DNA of 7,959 nt from an uncultured Pseudomonadota bacterium (GTDB taxonomy: Bacteria; Pseudomonadota; Gammaproteobacteria; Burkholderiales; SG8-41): assembly GCA_946885605.1 (NCBI GenBank), contig CAMPGR010000150.1, positions 1-7,959 on the forward strand. The letters are read 5' to 3'. This document shows, piece after piece, positions 5,457 to 7,959 of this stretch (position 1 is its first letter; every line of letters begins with the position of its first letter). Below the pieces are notes generated by a model. It searched no databases, had not been told where the DNA came from, and saw only the letters and a program-made list of their open reading frames with translations. A program made the position numbers and the translations under genes.

Positions 5457-7275
5457 GCCATATCCGACTGCCATGCCTGATCCCGCCGAAATCGTTTCCG
5501 GCCTGCCCCAGCTGCCGGGCGTCTATCGCATGCTGAACGAAGCGGGGGAAGTGTTGTACGTGGGCAAGGCGCTCAATCTCAAGAAGCGGGTCGCATCGTA
5601 TTTTCAGAAGAGAAGCCAACTCGGGCCGCGCACGCAGGCCATGCTCTCGCACGTCAGGCAGGTGGAAGTCACCGTAACGCGCTCCGAAGGCGAAGCGCTG
5701 CTCCTCGAGAATAATTTAATAAAAACTTTAAATCCACGCTATAACGTATTGTTCCGAGACGATAAGTCGTACCCGTATCTCGTTCTGACCGGGCACGCGT
5801 ATCCCCGTCTCGGATTCCACCGCGGCGGCCTCGACAAGCGCAACCGCTTCTTCGGGCCTTTCCCGAACGCCGGAGCGGTGCGCGAGAGCATACAGTTGCT
5901 CCAGAAAGTGTTCCGGCTGCGCACCTGCGAAGATACGGTATTCGTCAATCGCTCGCGTCCCTGTCTTCTTCACCAGATCAAGCGCTGCACTGCGCCTTGC
6001 GTCAGGCTGATCTCCGACGCGGACTATGCAGAGGACGTGCGCAGCGCCGAGCTTTTTCTGAAGGGCAAGGAGGATGAGGTGATCGAGCGCCTGGTCGCGC
6101 GCATGGCCGCAGCCGCCGAGGCGCAGCGGTACGAAGACGCCGCGCTCTTCCGCGATCAGATCGCGGCGCTGAGGAAGGTACGCGAACGGCAGTTCGTGAG
6201 CGGCGAGTCAGGAAGCGATGCAGACATCATTGCCTCCGCACGCGTCGCAGGCGTTACCTGTGTCAATCTGGTGATGGTGCGTGGCGGGCGCCATCTCGGC
6301 GACAAGAATTTCTTCCCGCGGAATGCCGAAGGCTCGACCGATCAGGAAGTGATCGAGGCGTTTCTGGCGCAGCATTACCTGCGCCAGGGCATCCCGCCGC
6401 AGGTGATCGTTGGCGCCCCAATCGACGCCGCAGCGTTCGAAGCGATTCTTGGCGAACAGGCCGGAGGTAAAGTGCAGATCGTCATGCAGCCGTCCGGAAT
6501 GCGTCGCGCATGGCTCGAAATGGCCGCAAAAAACGCGCAACTGGGCGCCGCGCAAACGCTCGGATTGCAGGCAACCCAGGAAGCACGGCTTTCGGCGCTC
6601 CAGCAGGCGCTCGGCCTCCCTGAAACCACCCAGCGCATCGAATGCTTCGACGTGAGCCATACCATGGGTGAGGCCACCGTCGCGTCGTGCGTGGTTTATG
6701 ATCGCGCTAATCTGCAGAAGAGCGAATACCGCCGTTACAACATCGAAGGCGTGACCGCGGGAGACGACTATGAAGCCATGCGGCAGGCACTGACACGGCG
6801 CTACCGGAGGGTGGTCGCGGGTGAGGGCAAGATGCCTGATCTCGTCCTCATCGACGGCGGGAAAGGGCAGCTCGCAGTGGCGCAGCAGGTCTGCACGGAG
6901 CTCGGGCTGAACGACGTGATGCTGGTCGCCGTGGCGAAGGGCGAAGAACGCAAGCCCGGGCTCGAGCAGTTGTTCATTGCCGGACACGAAGCGCCGCTCA
7001 GCCTGCCACACGATCACCCGGGGCTCCATCTCATCCAGCAGATACGCGATGAGGCGCACCGCTTTGCGATCGCCGGCCATCGCGCCCGGCGGGGCAAGGC
7101 GCGCACCCGCTCGCCCCTCGAAGCGATCGCGGGCGTAGGCGCGAAGCGGCGCCAGCGCCTCCTCTGCCGCTTCGGGGGGTTGCGGGGGCTGATGGCGGCG
7201 AGCGCCGAGGACATGGCGCAAGTCGAAGGCATCAGCCGCACGCTCGCCGAAAAGATCTACCAGGAGCTCCACTAA
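5455..7275 (+). CDS. uvrC: Excinuclease ABC subunit UvrC
   Basis: UvrC makes both incisions around UvrB-marked lesions in nucleotide excision repair. The 606-residue product has the N-terminal GIY-YIG nuclease (PGVYRM at 21-26, LYVGKA at 34-39, catalytic E85 in LLLENNLIK) for the 3' cut. A cysteine-rich stretch (RTCEDT to RCTAPC) follows, then a UvrB-binding UVR helix pair at about 209-243. The RNase H-like nuclease for the 5' cut has D399 in ECFDVSH, D438 in AGDDYE, D467 in LIDGGKGQ and H535, matching E. coli D399, D438, D466 and H538. A C-terminal tandem helix-hairpin-helix runs from 554 to the end. All catalytic residues are intact. ATG 5473 (residue 7, MPDPAEIV) gives the more usual 14 residues before PGVYRM, so 5455 is only one of two possible starts; neither has a well-spaced Shine-Dalgarno. 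Codons 86-93 form a striking AT-rich patch. Confidence 0.98.
   Translation: MPYPTAMPDPAEIVSGLPQLPGVYRMLNEAGEVLYVGKALNLKKRVASYFQKRSQLGPRTQAMLSHVRQVEVTVTRSEGEALLLENNLIKTLNPRYNVLFRDDKSYPYLVLTGHAYPRLGFHRGGLDKRNRFFGPFPNAGAVRESIQLLQKVFRLRTCEDTVFVNRSRPCLLHQIKRCTAPCVRLISDADYAEDVRSAELFLKGKEDEVIERLVARMAAAAEAQRYEDAALFRDQIAALRKVRERQFVSGESGSDADIIASARVAGVTCVNLVMVRGGRHLGDKNFFPRNAEGSTDQEVIEAFLAQHYLRQGIPPQVIVGAPIDAAAFEAILGEQAGGKVQIVMQPSGMRRAWLEMAAKNAQLGAAQTLGLQATQEARLSALQQALGLPETTQRIECFDVSHTMGEATVASCVVYDRANLQKSEYRRYNIEGVTAGDDYEAMRQALTRRYRRVVAGEGKMPDLVLIDGGKGQLAVAQQVCTELGLNDVMLVAVAKGEERKPGLEQLFIAGHEAPLSLPHDHPGLHLIQQIRDEAHRFAIAGHRARRGKARTRSPLEAIAGVGAKRRQRLLCRFGGLRGLMAASAEDMAQVEGISRTLAEKIYQELH
5710..5733 (+). 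other. Extremely AT-rich rare-codon patch within uvrC
   Basis: These 24 bases contain one C and 23 A/T and encode NNLIKTLN, directly after the catalytic glutamate of the GIY-YIG domain. Codons are AAT AAT TTA ATA AAA ACT TTA AAT. Checking every TTA triplet in the window, these are the only two in leucine reading frame; elsewhere leucine is almost always CTC, CTG, CTT or TTG. The patch ends in T TTA AAT (5727-5733), a heptamer in the phase needed for -1 slippage. A TATAAC follows at 5740-5745. The composition is a direct observation; no function is established. Confidence 0.75.
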
Positions 7276-7289
7276 AGTCGCTGCCCGGC

Positions 7290-7868
7290 ATGCCGTTCAA
7301 TCTGCCCAATCTACTCACCTGGCTCAGGATCATTCTGATCCCGCTGTTCGTCGGTATCTTCTATTTCGAGAAGAGCTGGGTCTCCGTTCCAAACCAGAAC
7401 CTGGTTGCCACCGCCATATTCACCGCTGCCGCGATCACGGACTGGCTGGACGGCTGGCTCGCGCGGCGCCTCAACCAGACTTCGGCTTTCGGCGAGTTTC
7501 TCGATCCGGTCGCCGACAAGCTCATGGTCGCAGCCGCCCTCATCACACTCGTTCAGCTGGAGCGCGTCGATGCCATCATCGCGCTCATCATCATAGGGCG
7601 CGAGATCACGATCTCCGCGCTGCGCGAATGGATGGCGAAGATCGGCCAGGCCCGCAGCGTGGCGGTGTCGTTCCTCGGCAAGTTCAAAACCATGTCTCAG
7701 ATGATCGCGATTCCGCTGCTGCTTTACCATCACGACATCGGTCAATTCAGCGCACATCGGATTGGGACGTGGCTCATCTACATCGCGGCGCTGCTCACGC
7801 TCGTATCCATGGCGTATTACCTCAAAGTGGCCTTTCCGCGCGCGTGGAAGGCGAGCGAGTCCGGTTGA
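7290..7868 (+). CDS. pgsA: CDP-diacylglycerol--glycerol-3-phosphate 3-phosphatidyltransferase PgsA
   Basis: PgsA makes phosphatidylglycerophosphate from CDP-diacylglycerol and glycerol 3-phosphate in the inner membrane, the committed step to phosphatidylglycerol and cardiolipin. The 192-residue product begins MPFNLPNLLTWLRI, a standard PgsA N-terminus, which supports ATG 7290. The CDP-alcohol phosphatidyltransferase motif is complete: D51, D54-G55, A58-R59, G68, D72 and D76 in the D-G-x2-A-R-x8-G-x3-D-x3-D spacing. Several hydrophobic helices (about 8-26, 37-53, 77-91, 93-106, 125-145, 157-178) fit an integral membrane enzyme. It starts 14 nt after the uvrC stop with no clear Shine-Dalgarno nearby; the start codon lies at the centre of a 10-bp palindrome (7286-7295). 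The uvrC-pgsA pair is conserved in beta- and gamma-proteobacteria. The stop codon overlaps the -35 element of the tRNA promoter. Confidence 0.97.
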   Translation: MPFNLPNLLTWLRIILIPLFVGIFYFEKSWVSVPNQNLVATAIFTAAAITDWLDGWLARRLNQTSAFGEFLDPVADKLMVAAALITLVQLERVDAIIALIIIGREITISALREWMAKIGQARSVAVSFLGKFKTMSQMIAIPLLLYHHDIGQFSAHRIGTWLIYIAALLTLVSMAYYLKVAFPRAWKASESG

Positions 7869-7893
7869 TCGGTCAGGGCACCTCCCTTATAAT
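7865..7893 (+). promoter_or_regulatory. Sigma70-type promoter of tRNA-Gly
   Basis: TTGATC at 7865-7870 (4 of 6 matches to the -35 consensus) and a perfect TATAAT at 7888-7893 are separated by the optimal 17 nt. Transcription would begin near 7900, about 4-5 nt before the tRNA 5' end. The stretch after the -10 (7894-7900, TCCCCGG) is GC-rich, the discriminator type associated with stringent control of stable RNA promoters. The -35 contains the pgsA stop codon TGA (7866-7868). The elements are seen directly; regulation by ppGpp is inferred. Confidence 0.8.
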
Positions 7894-7904
7894 TCCCCGG
7901 AAAT

Positions 7905-7959
7905 GCGGGAATAGCTCAGTTGGTAGAGCGCAACCTTGCCAAGGTTGAGGTCGCGAGTT
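7905..7959 (+). tRNA. tRNA-Gly (GCC anticodon), 3' part cut off by window end
   Basis: The first 55 nt of a tRNA are present. The acceptor 5' strand is GCGGGAA (7905-7911). TA at positions 8-9 leads into the D-arm GCTC...GAGC (7914-7929). The anticodon stem CAACC/GGTTG (7931-7935 and 7943-7947) holds the loop TTGCCAA with anticodon GCC at 7938-7940. The variable region is AGGTC, then the T-stem 5' strand GCGAG (7953-7957) and the first two bases of the T-loop. The 3' T-stem strand, acceptor strand and CCA lie beyond the window. GCC reads GGC and GGU glycine codons. A tRNA-Gly after pgsA is common in Proteobacteria, often heading a tRNA-Gly-Cys-Leu cluster. Confidence 0.97.

Noticed and set aside
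5719..5727. A-run ATA AAA ACT in uvrC as a separate slippery site
   Set aside because: The heptamer rule is not met in the zero frame and the run is only five A residues, too short for strong slippage.
6208..7272. Minus-strand open frame of 354 codons opposite uvrC
   Set aside because: It lies entirely antisense to a complete UvrC with all catalytic residues, shows no recognisable domain, and is expected in GC-rich DNA where codon bias leaves the opposite strand open.
7286..7295. 10-bp palindrome CGGCATGCCG centred on the pgsA start codon
   Set aside because: The two halves abut with no loop and such GC palindromes are common in this composition; no operator family is recognised.
1..7959. 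Mobile element, CRISPR array, toxin-antitoxin, defence or other novel system
   Set aside because: Genes are contiguous housekeeping or repair genes with gaps of 36 nt or less, and no direct repeat arrays, transposase or integrase motifs were seen.

Overview
This is a compact, GC-rich (roughly 60-65 % by eye) bacterial chromosomal segment with every gene on the + strand. The order (rnc)-era-recO-pdxJ-acpS-nagZ, followed by uvrC-pgsA-tRNA-Gly(GCC), is typical of Betaproteobacteria. The protein sequences fit this: RecO has no zinc cysteines, PdxJ and AcpS have the proteobacterial lengths, and NagZ is a single-domain cytoplasmic form. I cannot name a genus. The window reads as core chromosome, with no insertion sequence, phage gene, CRISPR array, toxin-antitoxin pair or defence cassette.

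Bases 1-3838 hold a tightly coupled block: the last codons of what is probably rnc, then era, recO, pdxJ, acpS and nagZ. Neighbours overlap by 4 nt (ATGA or GTGA) at four junctions and are separated by 2 nt at the fifth, which implies one transcript with translational coupling. The block joins ribosome assembly (Era, with RNase III), recombination repair (RecO), pyridoxal phosphate synthesis (PdxJ), acyl carrier protein activation (AcpS) and peptidoglycan recycling (NagZ).

Bases 3843-5420 hold two genes that are less fixed in this neighbourhood: a cation diffusion facilitator metal exporter and a family 5-like iron-sulfur uracil-DNA glycosylase. Both follow in the same direction with short gaps.

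Bases 5455-7868 hold uvrC (excision nuclease subunit) and pgsA (phosphatidylglycerophosphate synthase). A plausible internal promoter for uvrC-pgsA lies in the 3' end of the glycosylase gene. Bases 7865-7959 hold a strong sigma70-type promoter and the first 55 nt of a tRNA-Gly(GCC) gene cut by the window end. No intergenic gap exceeds 36 nt, and I see no rho-independent terminator.

No previously undescribed system is evident. The most unusual signal is a 24-nt stretch inside uvrC (5710-5733) with a single G/C base. It carries the only two in-frame TTA codons of the window and contains an in-phase T TTA AAT slippery heptamer.
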